Part shown: positions 18,050 through 26,404 of the stretch, piece after piece
How the letters are laid out: each line of letters opens with the position of its first letter
Position numbering within the stretch: position 1 is the stretch's first letter
Source: JANXSS01 sp040385645
GTDB taxonomy: Bacteria; Pseudomonadota; Gammaproteobacteria; Burkholderiales; Burkholderiaceae_D
DNA length: 64,000 bases
Assembly (NCBI GenBank): GCA_040385645.1
Contig: JAZKGZ010000014.1
Span: forward strand, 124,001-188,000
Direction: 5' to 3'
Notes under the pieces: generated by a model
Database searches by the model: none
Seen by the model: only the letters and a program-made list of their open reading frames with translations
What the model was told of the DNA's origin: nothing
Translations under genes and position numbers: made by a program

Positions 18050-20368
18050 ATGAAAATCCGTGCGCAACTGGCGCTGATTGCCACCGCAGCCCTCATACCC
18101 GTCATTATTTTTTCGGCAGTCGTGCTCAACCTGTTGCTCGATGCCGAGCGCACGGCTGCACTGCGCGGTCTGCAGGAAAAAGCCCGCTCGATCGCATTGA
18201 TGGTGGATCAGGAATTGGGGAGTGCCGAAGCTGCCTTGCGGGTGCTGGCGAATTCCGACCGCTTGGCTAGCGGCGACTTGAGAAGTTTTTACGGCCAGGC
18301 AAAAGCATTTGGTACATCGTCCTCTAGCTGGACGTTACTTTTCGACGAACGAGGCGAGCAGGCATTTAATACGATCGTGCCGTTCGGCGCTGCGCTCAAA
18401 CCCGTACCGCAAGCCACGCGCGAACGCGTTCAGACGGTGATGAACACCGCCAGGCCGGTCGTATCGGATCTGCTGGTCGGGCCACTGACGGGCCGCTTTC
18501 TGACAACCATCAACGTGCCGGTGCCAGTGGGCGGCGGGCGGCGGTTCGTGTTGGCGCAGGTGTTTTCTGCCGATCATTTCACGCCGATCTTCGGCCGCAA
18601 CAATGTCCCACCTGATTGGACAGTGGGCATCATCGACCGTCAGGGCAAATTCATCGCCCGCAACCTGAATGCGGAAAAGCTGATTGGGCAGCGAGCGCAT
18701 CCGGCACTGCTCGCCGCTATCGATAACGCTACAGACGGCCAGGTGCGCCACGATACTTTGGAAGGCGTTGATTCCTACGACGTATTCACCCGTTCGACAC
18801 TTACGGGCTGGACGGTAGCCGTGGCAGTGCCGGCCAACTTGGTCGAATCGACTGCCCGCCGCGCGGTGATGCTGACCGCGTTCGGCTTGTTGGCAGCGAT
18901 ATTGGCCGCCGCCGGTACGGCAGCGTTAGTAAGCCGCCGGCTGGTAACCGCGCTGCGCGGTCTGGATTGGGCCGGCGCAGCGCTGGCACGCGGCGAAGCG
19001 CCAGCTGCAGTGAAGACCGGTGTGGCGGAAATGGATCGGCTCGGTACATCGCTTTGCAGTGCCGGTGCCATTCTGATGCAGGAGAAACAATCGCGGCAGA
19101 TAGCGGAAGCGGAACGGGCGCGCCTGCTGGAGAACGAACGCCTGGCCCGTCATAACGCCGAAGTGCAAAACAAGCAAAAAGATCAGTTTCTCGCCATGCT
19201 CGGGCACGAACTGCGAAATCCACTCAGCGCCATCAGCGGCGCGATCGCCGTAATGAAAGCGCGGGATGCTTCGGCGGCGTTGAACGTGCGAGCGCATACC
19301 ATCATCGAGCGCCAGAGCAACCATTTGAGCCATATCGTCGACGATCTCCTGGATTTAAGCCGTATGTCGATGGGCAAGATCAAACTCGACAAGCAATGCG
19401 TCGATCTGGCCGCTGTCGTCCACGCCAGTGTCGAAACCCTCTATGCAGCGGGCCGTGTCGGCCGATGCGATATCGGCATCGAATCCGAGCCGGTATGGAT
19501 CGACGCCGACCGCACCCGGCTCGATCAGATCATCGGCAACGTCATTGGCAATGCCTTGAAATTTTCTTCGTTGCAAGGCCGTATCGATATCACAGTGGCA
19601 CGCGATCGTGATGAGGCTGGCGACATATCTAAAGACGAAGCGGTTTGGACAGTGCGTGATTTCGGCATCGGCATTTCCGAAGAGCTGATGCCCAATATCT
19701 TCGACGCCTTCGTTCAAGGTGCAGCGCAAGCCGATCATGCCCTGGGTGGGTTGGGAATCGGCTTGAATTTGGTACGGCAATTAGTGAAATTGCACGGCGG
19801 CTCGATCAATATCACCAGCGAGGGCACCGGTACCGGCACGATGGTTGAAGTGCGGTTCCCCGTAAGCGCTTCGGTAGAACCCAACCTTGCCGAGAATTCG
19901 ACATCATCGACATCGGCAACAGCGGCAGCCTCGGCAACGCCGCCAACTCTTCCTGCGGCAGCACCGAATCCGCCAGCAATGTCGACGGTGCTACTGATCG
20001 AAGACAATGCCGATTCGCGGGAAATGATGTCGATGCTACTGGGCATGCTTGGCTATCAGGTATTGGAAGCGGCCAACGGCGGCGACGGGTTGAAGCTGGC
20101 GCATCGGGAGCAGCCCGCCATTGCAGTGGTCGATATCGGTCTGCCCGACCTGGACGGCTATGAAATCGCCCGCCAGCTCCGCGCCGACGATGTACTGAAA
20201 AACATGACCTTGATTGCCTTGACTGGTTATGGCCAGGACGCCGACCGCAAACGCGCACTCGATGCAGGCTTCGATAGTCATCTGGTCAAGCCTTTGAATA
20301 TGGACGTGTTGGTCAATACCATCGTGAGCCACCAAGCCAAACAGCGTTCACACCCGCACGGCTCCTGA
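18050..20368 (+). CDS. Hybrid sensor histidine kinase/response regulator
   Basis: A 772-aa membrane kinase: TM1 (about 8-30), a periplasmic sensor of dCache/CHASE type (about 31-270), TM2 (about 273-295), a HAMP-like linker, a HisKA domain with phospho-acceptor H386 (MLGHELRNPL), an HATPase_c domain (NVIGNALKFS; DFGIGI; GGLGIGLNL), an Ala/Pro/Ser linker, and a C-terminal receiver domain (about 645-765) with the acceptor Asp in AVVDIGLPDLDG. It should autophosphorylate and relay to its own receiver. No dedicated output regulator lies next to it. Start ATG 18050; the RBS is weak. Confidence 0.93.
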   Translation: MKIRAQLALIATAALIPVIIFSAVVLNLLLDAERTAALRGLQEKARSIALMVDQELGSAEAALRVLANSDRLASGDLRSFYGQAKAFGTSSSSWTLLFDERGEQAFNTIVPFGAALKPVPQATRERVQTVMNTARPVVSDLLVGPLTGRFLTTINVPVPVGGGRRFVLAQVFSADHFTPIFGRNNVPPDWTVGIIDRQGKFIARNLNAEKLIGQRAHPALLAAIDNATDGQVRHDTLEGVDSYDVFTRSTLTGWTVAVAVPANLVESTARRAVMLTAFGLLAAILAAAGTAALVSRRLVTALRGLDWAGAALARGEAPAAVKTGVAEMDRLGTSLCSAGAILMQEKQSRQIAEAERARLLENERLARHNAEVQNKQKDQFLAMLGHELRNPLSAISGAIAVMKARDASAALNVRAHTIIERQSNHLSHIVDDLLDLSRMSMGKIKLDKQCVDLAAVVHASVETLYAAGRVGRCDIGIESEPVWIDADRTRLDQIIGNVIGNALKFSSLQGRIDITVARDRDEAGDISKDEAVWTVRDFGIGISEELMPNIFDAFVQGAAQADHALGGLGIGLNLVRQLVKLHGGSINITSEGTGTGTMVEVRFPVSASVEPNLAENSTSSTSATAAASATPPTLPAAAPNPPAMSTVLLIEDNADSREMMSMLLGMLGYQVLEAANGGDGLKLAHREQPAIAVVDIGLPDLDGYEIARQLRADDVLKNMTLIALTGYGQDADRKRALDAGFDSHLVKPLNMDVLVNTIVSHQAKQRSHPHGS

Positions 20369-20373
20369 TTTAT

Positions 20374-22098
20374 ATGCCGCATGACATCACGCTGATCACG
20401 ACGATTGCTGCAGCACTATGTTTCGGTCTCGTCTTCGGATTAATTGCCGTACGCTTGAAATTGCCGGCGCTCGTCGGTTATCTGGCTGCCGGCGTATTGA
20501 TCGGACCATCCACACCGGGCTTCGTGGCAGACGCCGCATTAGCCGGTCAGCTTGCTGAAATCGGCGTGATGCTTTTGATGTTCGGTGTGGGTCTGCATTT
20601 TTCCCTGAACGATCTTTTGGCAGTGCGGCGCATTGCCCTTCCGGGTGCCGTACTGCAAATTACCGTTGCCACGGCGATGGGTATGGGCTTGGCTTATCTA
20701 TGGGGCTGGACCATCGGCGCCGGCCTCGTGTTCGGCCTGGCGCTTTCGGTGGCCAGTACCGTCGTATTGCTCCGCGCCTTGGAAGATCAGGGTATTCTCG
20801 ATTCAATCGACGGCAAGATCGCGGTGGGTTGGCTGGTGGTCGAAGATTTAGTAATGGTATTAGTGCTGGTATTACTGCCTGCACTGGCCGGGCCATTGGG
20901 TGGGCAAGTTGTCGGCGCAAGTGTTGAGGCCGGCAGCGGTGCAGGCAATGCGTTGTGGAAAACGCTGGCGATCACGCTCGGACAAGTTACTGCGTTCATC
21001 GTATTGATGCTCGTGGTGGGGCGTAAGCTATTTCCCTGGTTTCTATGGAAAGTGGCTCGCACCGGCTCGCGCGAATTATTCACGCTGGCCGTTATCGCTG
21101 CTGCTGTGGGCGTCGCTTACGGTTCCTCGCATTTCTTCGGTGTGTCGTTCGCCCTCGGTGCTTTTTTCGCCGGCATGGTGTTGCGCGAATCCGAGTTGAG
21201 CCATCGTGCGGCACAAGAGTCGTTGCCTTTGCGCGACGCATTTTCCGTACTCTTCTTTGTGTCGGTCGGAATGCTTTTCGAGCCGGCAATTTTGATCGAG
21301 CAGCCGCTGCCTGTCATCGCGACGGCGGCGGTCATTATCATTGGAAAATCGCTTGCGGCATTCTTACTCGTGCTGGCGCTACGATATCCGCTCAATACTG
21401 CCCTGACGGTTTCGGCAAGCCTGGCACAAATCGGCGAATTTTCTTTCATCCTCGCTGCCCTGGGGTTGTCGCTAGGCTTGCTGCCGGCAGCAGCATCGAG
21501 TCTGATCCTGGCCGGTGCCATTATCTCGATTGCATTGAATCCGCTGCTATTCAAGGCAATTGCACCGCTCAGATCGTGGGCAGGCAATGGCTCCGGCCTG
21601 GCTGGCAAATTCACCCGATCGAACGACCCCCTGGCTGAAATACCGGCAACGGTCGCGCAGGAAAAGCTGACCGGGCAAGTGGTCTTGGTAGGGTATGGCA
21701 ACGTCGGTGCGTTGATCGCCCGCCATTTGACGGCCCACGCTATCAATTACATCGTCATCGACCAGAATCGCGAACTCGTCGAGCACTTACGAAAACAGGA
21801 TATTTCGGCAGTCGTCGGGAATGCCACGGAACCGTCGGTGCTGATCCAGGGGCATATCGCACGCGCTGCCATGTTGGTGATCACTGTTTCCGACGTTGTT
21901 CGTGCCCGCACCATGGTTGAAATCGCAAGAGCCTTGAACCCTTCGATCCAGACAGCGGTGCGTAGTCGTCATGTTAGCGACGCGACGCTATTACAGAAAG
22001 AACAGGTGGGCAGGGTTTTTCTCGGCGAACATGAATTGGCAACCAACATCGCCGAGCACATTGTGAAAAGCTTAGAAAAGGTACAACAAAAGGTTTAA
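20374..22098 (+). CDS. CPA2-family cation:proton antiporter (YbaL/KefB-like)
   Basis: A 574-aa protein with about twelve membrane helices forming a Na+/H+ exchanger domain (about 5-400), then a cytoplasmic TrkA-N (RCK) nucleotide-binding domain starting QVVLVGYGNVGALIARHL. Overall architecture matches the YbaL/RosB branch of monovalent cation:proton antiporters. The ion specificity cannot be read from sequence. It starts 5 bp after the hybrid kinase, suggesting co-transcription and perhaps a shared stress input. Confidence 0.9.
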   Translation: MPHDITLITTIAAALCFGLVFGLIAVRLKLPALVGYLAAGVLIGPSTPGFVADAALAGQLAEIGVMLLMFGVGLHFSLNDLLAVRRIALPGAVLQITVATAMGMGLAYLWGWTIGAGLVFGLALSVASTVVLLRALEDQGILDSIDGKIAVGWLVVEDLVMVLVLVLLPALAGPLGGQVVGASVEAGSGAGNALWKTLAITLGQVTAFIVLMLVVGRKLFPWFLWKVARTGSRELFTLAVIAAAVGVAYGSSHFFGVSFALGAFFAGMVLRESELSHRAAQESLPLRDAFSVLFFVSVGMLFEPAILIEQPLPVIATAAVIIIGKSLAAFLLVLALRYPLNTALTVSASLAQIGEFSFILAALGLSLGLLPAAASSLILAGAIISIALNPLLFKAIAPLRSWAGNGSGLAGKFTRSNDPLAEIPATVAQEKLTGQVVLVGYGNVGALIARHLTAHAINYIVIDQNRELVEHLRKQDISAVVGNATEPSVLIQGHIARAAMLVITVSDVVRARTMVEIARALNPSIQTAVRSRHVSDATLLQKEQVGRVFLGEHELATNIAEHIVKSLEKVQQKV

Positions 22099-22162
22099 CG
22101 AAAAATGCAAAAACAAGGCGAATAAACGACAGCTGGCTTTTAATTTCGGGCTTTTAGTAGAG

Positions 22163-22209
22163 CTTAAAAATTTCCTAGTATAAAGTATTGTAAATAGGAA
22201 ATTTTTAAG
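22163..22209 (+). promoter_or_regulatory. 15-bp perfect inverted repeat in the cheW leader
   Basis: CTTAAAAATTTCCTA (22163-22177) and its exact reverse complement (22195-22209) flank a 17-nt spacer. The right arm ends within AAGGAAAG, the ribosome-binding site of the downstream cheW. It could be an RNA hairpin that limits translation or a dimeric repressor operator. Confidence 0.65.
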
Positions 22210-22217
22210 GAAAGTCC

Positions 22218-22760
22218 ATGCATCCTGCCTCGCAGCCAGCACCCCAATCCGGTGCCGTTCGACCCGCATTCGATGCCACTGCCGCAAATTCCGGCTCTAA
22301 CGCGCACGACGTTGTCCAGTTTCTTGCCTATTGTCTGGGCAGCGAAGAGTACGGCATCGATATTCAAAAAGTACAAGAGTTGCGTGGCTACGATGCAGTA
22401 ACGGTCATTGCCAATGCACCGGCGTTCATCAAGGGTGTGGTGAATTTGCGCGGCATTATCGTCCCCATCATCGATATGCGCATCAAATTTAATCTCGGCA
22501 CACCGGTCTACGATCAATTTACCGTCGTCATCATTCTCAATATCGGCGGGCGCGTGGTCGGTATGGTCGTCGATAGCGTTTCCGACGTCATCACGCTAAG
22601 CGCCGAGCAAATCAAACCTGCGCCAGCGATGGGTACAGCGGTCGATACCGACTATTTGATGGGCCTGGGAACCGTCGATGGACGTATGTTGATCTTGCTC
22701 GATATCGATCGCTTGATGTCTTCGGCCGAAATGGGCCTGGTCGAAAAAATCGCTGCTTGA
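22218..22760 (+). CDS. Chemotaxis coupling protein CheW
   Basis: A 180-aa single-domain CheW. After a Pro/Ala-rich N-terminus (about 1-30), the SH3-like double barrel begins QFLAYCLGSEEYGIDIQKVQELR and includes FIKGVVNLRGIIVPIIDMR. It bridges MCPs and CheA. It is followed 62 bp later by an MCP gene, so the two are probably co-transcribed as a receptor-coupler pair. The strong leader repeat upstream suggests controlled expression. Confidence 0.95.
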   Translation: MHPASQPAPQSGAVRPAFDATAANSGSNAHDVVQFLAYCLGSEEYGIDIQKVQELRGYDAVTVIANAPAFIKGVVNLRGIIVPIIDMRIKFNLGTPVYDQFTVVIILNIGGRVVGMVVDSVSDVITLSAEQIKPAPAMGTAVDTDYLMGLGTVDGRMLILLDIDRLMSSAEMGLVEKIAA

Positions 22761-22822
22761 TCCTGAACTGAGCCTGTTTCATCATCATTTTTAAACATTT
22801 CAAAGAACCGTCGGAGAAATCA

Positions 22823-24595
22823 ATGCGTAACGCAAATCTAAAGGTCGGCACTCGTTTGGCGATTGGCTTCGCCATGCTGATCGTAGGTCTAATTATTGTC
22901 ACCATAGTAGGCCTTGTAAAGATGGCCACCATCGAACAGGATTTGGAAGATATCGTTTACGTCAATAATGTCGAGGCGAAGCTGGCGACATCGATGCGCG
23001 TAACGGTATTCGACCGTATGCTGGCGTTGCGCAATCTGGTGTTACTCACCGATGCTGTTGAAAAAGAGCCTGAAGCAGAGCGTATGAAAGAGCAGGCAGC
23101 CAAATATCTGGATTCGGAAACCAAACTCAATCAGATGTTCGCCAAACGTGCCAGCAGCAGCGCCGAGGCTCAGGCAATGATGGTGCGCATCAAAGAACAA
23201 GATGCTGCAGCGCAGCCGATCATGGCGAAAGCCATGGAATTGGCCACTGCCAATAAAAACGAAGAAGCGACTAAAGTATTGATCGTCGAATTACGCCCGG
23301 TGCAGCGTAAATGGATGGATGCACTGAATGAACTCATCAACAAGGAAGACGCGTTGATAACGCTAGCGGCGGCAGATGCCAGAACACATTACGAATCGGC
23401 ACGCACGCTGATGCTGAGCGTCGCAGCACTGGCGCTGCTGCTAGGTATCGTTGCTGCAATCGTCATCAGTCGCGGTTTGCTCAAGCAATTGGGTGGCGAG
23501 CCCGACTATGCCGCGGCAATCGCCGGCAGCATTGCGGGTGGCGACTTAAGCATTGCCGTGAATTTAAAACCGAACGACCACGGCAGCATGCTGTTCGCCA
23601 TGAAAACGATGCGCGACAATCTTTCCGGAATCGTCACACAGGTACGTACCGGCACCGACACGATCGCCACGGCATCGAGCCAGATTGCCGCTGGCAACCT
23701 CGATCTATCCTCACGTACCGAAGAGCAGGCCAGTTCATTGGAAGAAACCGCTTCGTCGATGGAAGAGCTGACCTCCACCGTCAAGCAAAATGCCGATAAT
23801 GCCCGCCAGGCGAACAGCTTGGCCATGACCGCTTCGGACGTTGCCCGCAAAGGTGGCGCAGTGGTAGCTGAAGTCGTCGGCACCATGAGCGCCATCAACG
23901 AATCCTCGCGCAAGATTGTCGACATCATCGCCGTCATCGACGGCATCGCTTTTCAGACGAATATTCTTGCCTTGAATGCCGCGGTGGAAGCCGCGCGTGC
24001 CGGCGAGCAGGGCCGCGGTTTTGCAGTCGTGGCAAGTGAAGTACGTAATCTTGCCCAGCGTTCGGCAGCTGCTGCCAAGGAAATCAAGACCCTTATCGGC
24101 GACTCGGTCGAGAAAGTCGATGTCGGTGCCAAGCTGGTAGACCAAGCCGGCGCGACCATGAACGAGATCGTCGATAGCGTCAAACGCGTAACCGATATCA
24201 TGGGCGAAATTACTGCAGCCAGCCAGGAACAGACAGCCGGCATCGAGCAGATCAACACCGCTATTACGCAGATGGATGAAGTCACGCAGCAAAATGCGGC
24301 GTTGGTGGAGGAAGCTGCTGCTGCGGCCGAGTCGCTGCAGGATCAGGCTGCTAATCTGTCACAGGTGGTCAGTATTTTCAAGACTGGCAACGGTAGCGGT
24401 CAGACGTTGCAGGTGGGCTCTGCAGCAACGCCACGGGCGAAAGAAAAGACAGCCATAGCGCAGCGGCTTAAAAAACCTATGCTGGCTAACAACGCTACTG
24501 GCAGTAGCGGTGGTCGGGCAGTATCCAAACCGACGCCGTCGAAGCAAGCCGTGTCGGCTACTGCCAGCAGCGGTGGAGATTGGGAAGAGTTTTGA
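22823..24595 (+). CDS. Transmembrane methyl-accepting chemotaxis protein
   Basis: A 590-aa receptor: TM1 (about 12-33), a four-helix-bundle periplasmic ligand domain (4HB_MCP, about 34-190), TM2 (about 192-214), HAMP, and a long MA domain with the tip IDGIAFQTNILALNAAVEAARAGEQGRGFAVVASEVR. The C-terminus ends in DWEEF, the tether pentapeptide class that docks CheR. Methylation-region Glu/Gln residues (TEEQASSLEETASSMEELT) are visible. A clear terminator follows. Confidence 0.96.
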   Translation: MRNANLKVGTRLAIGFAMLIVGLIIVTIVGLVKMATIEQDLEDIVYVNNVEAKLATSMRVTVFDRMLALRNLVLLTDAVEKEPEAERMKEQAAKYLDSETKLNQMFAKRASSSAEAQAMMVRIKEQDAAAQPIMAKAMELATANKNEEATKVLIVELRPVQRKWMDALNELINKEDALITLAAADARTHYESARTLMLSVAALALLLGIVAAIVISRGLLKQLGGEPDYAAAIAGSIAGGDLSIAVNLKPNDHGSMLFAMKTMRDNLSGIVTQVRTGTDTIATASSQIAAGNLDLSSRTEEQASSLEETASSMEELTSTVKQNADNARQANSLAMTASDVARKGGAVVAEVVGTMSAINESSRKIVDIIAVIDGIAFQTNILALNAAVEAARAGEQGRGFAVVASEVRNLAQRSAAAAKEIKTLIGDSVEKVDVGAKLVDQAGATMNEIVDSVKRVTDIMGEITAASQEQTAGIEQINTAITQMDEVTQQNAALVEEAAAAAESLQDQAANLSQVVSIFKTGNGSGQTLQVGSAATPRAKEKTAIAQRLKKPMLANNATGSSGGRAVSKPTPSKQAVSATASSGGDWEEF

Positions 24596-24612
24596 CCGAC
24601 TGGAAGTGAGTC

Positions 24613-24645
24613 AAAAAACCGCTGTAAATTACACAGCGGTTTTTT
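24613..24645 (+). terminator. Rho-independent terminator after the MCP
   Basis: AAAAAACCGCTGT / ACAGCGGTTTTTT stem with a 7-nt loop, followed by more T residues. It lies between the MCP and the convergent ubiX gene and is A/T-symmetric, so it may work in both directions. Confidence 0.9.
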
Positions 24646-24658
24646 TTATCGCCGAATT

Positions 24659-25264
24659 CTATGATCCCAATCCAGCCCAACGCGGCGCCAGTGCATGTGG
24701 CACATCAAACAGATCCAGCACCCGGGCCAAAGTGTGGTCCACCATTTCCGCAATCGACTGCGGCCGCTGGTAAAAACCCGGTAGCGGCGGAAATACGATG
24801 CCGCCCATTTCAGTCACGGCCACCATGTTGCGCAGGTGGGCCAGATTCAAGGGCGTTTCCCGCACCATCAGCACCAACCGGCGTCGCTCTTTGAGCACCA
24901 CATCCGCCGCTCGGGTAATCAAATTATCCGACAAACCGTGAGCCACTGCCGCCAGCGTCTTCATGGAACAGGGTGCAACAATCATGCCGTCCGAAGTGAA
25001 GGAGCCGCTGGCAATCGAAGCGCCAACGTCGCGCACGTTATGCACCACATGCGCTAAGGCATTGACCGCTTTGCGATCCATGCCCAGTTCCTGATGAAGG
25101 TTCAGCACGCCAGCTTCCGATACGAGCAGGTGCGTTTCCATGCCCGGTATGTCCCGCAAAATTTCAAGTAGGCGTACGCCGTAGACCGCACCGGTCGCAC
25201 CGGTGATGGCGACGATCAGGCGGCGCTGCCGGATATCGTGCAAGACGGTGTGCCGGGTAGTCAA
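24659..25264 (-). CDS. ubiX: Flavin prenyltransferase UbiX
   Basis: A 201-aa flavoprotein-fold enzyme with the N-terminal RLIVAITGATGAVYGVRLLEIL nucleotide-binding motif, the central IVAPCSMKTLAAVAHG and the C-terminal VFPPLPGFYQRPQSI signature. UbiX makes prenylated FMN, the cofactor of the UbiD decarboxylase in ubiquinone synthesis. Length is family-typical. It abuts grxD, whose stop lies directly before the ubiX start codon. Confidence 0.95.
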   Translation of the reverse strand: MTTRHTVLHDIRQRRLIVAITGATGAVYGVRLLEILRDIPGMETHLLVSEAGVLNLHQELGMDRKAVNALAHVVHNVRDVGASIASGSFTSDGMIVAPCSMKTLAAVAHGLSDNLITRAADVVLKERRRLVLMVRETPLNLAHLRNMVAVTEMGGIVFPPLPGFYQRPQSIAEMVDHTLARVLDLFDVPHALAPRWAGLGS

Positions 25265-25588
25265 TCAAGCCTTCGGCGGGGCTTGCAATAGCGTCTGCAA
25301 TTCTCCGGATTCGAACATCTCGTTCATGATGTCCGAGCCACCGACGAACTCGCCTTTTACATATAGCTGCGGCACGGTCGGCCAACTGGAAAAATCCTTG
25401 ATACCTTGCCGTACTTCCGGGTCTTCCAGCACATTGATGGTTACCATATCCTTGACGCCACTGGACTTCAGCAGTTGAATGGCTTTCCCGGAAAAGCCGC
25501 ATTGCGGAAACTGCGCCGTACCTTTCATGAACAGCACGACTTCATTGCCCGTGACGGTTTCCTTGATCCAGTTTTGTACATCGCTCAT
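25265..25588 (-). CDS. grxD: Monothiol glutaredoxin (Grx4 type)
   Basis: A 107-aa class II glutaredoxin with active site C30-G-F-S33, the GSH-binding WPTVPQLYVKGEFVGGSD segment and a short C-terminal tail. Such proteins carry a glutathione-ligated 2Fe-2S cluster and take part in Fe-S delivery. ATG 25588 has GAGG five bases upstream; an in-frame start ten codons earlier lacks this support. It forms an operon with ubiX. Confidence 0.96.
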   Translation of the reverse strand: MSDVQNWIKETVTGNEVVLFMKGTAQFPQCGFSGKAIQLLKSSGVKDMVTINVLEDPEVRQGIKDFSSWPTVPQLYVKGEFVGGSDIMNEMFESGELQTLLQAPPKA

Positions 25589-25668
25589 GATTGCCTCGTC
25601 AGTTGTGTATCCAGTCATTATAAGAAAATTAAGGCACGGGTGCCGTTTAGCAGATGAATAGCCGACTA

Positions 25669-25712
25669 AATGATATCAATGAATGCATCTTTGGCGTATT
25701 TTAGATATCATT
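25669..25712. promoter_or_regulatory. Candidate operator of the FitAB-like module
   Basis: Inverted half-sites AATGATATC (25669-25677) and GATATCATT (25704-25712), plus a further CTATCATTT just after, lie immediately before the antitoxin RBS. Spaced palindromes of this kind are usual autoregulatory sites for ribbon-helix-helix antitoxin-PIN toxin complexes. Confidence 0.6.
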
Positions 25713-25740
25713 GCTATCATTTACACGAAGGAGTTCTCTT

Positions 25741-25950
25741 ATGGCTCAATTAGTTGTTCGTAATCTTGACGATGCGATAGTGCAGGCGTTGAAGCAGCGC
25801 GCGGTAGCGCAAGGCAAGAGCGCTGAAGAGACGCACCGACAAATTCTCCAATCTGCATTACGTGGTCCAAAGCGTCGTAGTTTTGCAGAAGTGATATCTG
25901 CAATGCCCAATGTTGGCGAAGACGTCGACTTTGAACGTTCTGGAACGTAG
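25741..25950 (+). CDS. FitA-like ribbon-helix-helix antitoxin
   Basis: A 69-aa protein beginning MAQLVVRNLDDAIVQALKQRA, a ribbon-helix-helix DNA-binding domain of the FitA/Arc type, with a C-terminal arm that should wrap the partner toxin. A textbook AAGGAG RBS lies 8 bases before ATG 25741; an ATG-less extension from 25711 is not needed. The toxin gene starts 9 bp after its stop. It should repress its own promoter together with the toxin. Confidence 0.88.
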   Translation: MAQLVVRNLDDAIVQALKQRAVAQGKSAEETHRQILQSALRGPKRRSFAEVISAMPNVGEDVDFERSGT

Positions 25951-25958
25951 TTCTGACG

Positions 25959-26375
25959 ATGTACTTGGTCGACACGAATGTAATCAGCGAATCGCGTAAA
26001 GGCAGTAAGGCAAATGCCGGAGTCAAAGCATTTTTCCAGAAGGTTGTTTTTGATAATAGCGAGATTTATCTTTCGGTCATAACGATAGGCGAACTACGGC
26101 ACGGGGTTGAACGAATACGTTACCGTGGGGATACCGCGCAAGCAGACGCTCTTGAGCACTGGCTCGAACAAGTGACAAAAGAATACTCGGACAACATCAT
26201 CGCTTTCGACGCTGAAACGGCCCACGTATGGGGTCGATTACGTGTGCCCAATCCTGAAAATGGGATTGACAAACAGATTGCTGCGACGGCGCTCCTGCAT
26301 GACCTGATGGTCGTCACACGCAACGTCAAAGATTACTCCTCTACCGGCGTTCGGTTGTGGAATCCTTTTGAGTAG
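25959..26375 (+). CDS. PIN-domain toxin (VapC/FitB-like)
   Basis: A 138-aa PIN-domain ribonuclease with N-terminal LVDTNVISE (D5), ITIGELRHG (Glu), the GIDKQIAATAL acidic site and TRNVKDY near the end, so the metal-binding acidic set is complete. VapC-type toxins cleave RNA in a Mg/Mn-dependent manner and are neutralised by the upstream antitoxin. It stands on the plus strand between minus-strand grxD and tex. Confidence 0.9.
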   Translation: MYLVDTNVISESRKGSKANAGVKAFFQKVVFDNSEIYLSVITIGELRHGVERIRYRGDTAQADALEHWLEQVTKEYSDNIIAFDAETAHVWGRLRVPNPENGIDKQIAATALLHDLMVVTRNVKDYSSTGVRLWNPFE

Positions 26376-26404
26376 GGGTTCTTTAAATGCAAGGTGCAAA
26401 TTGC

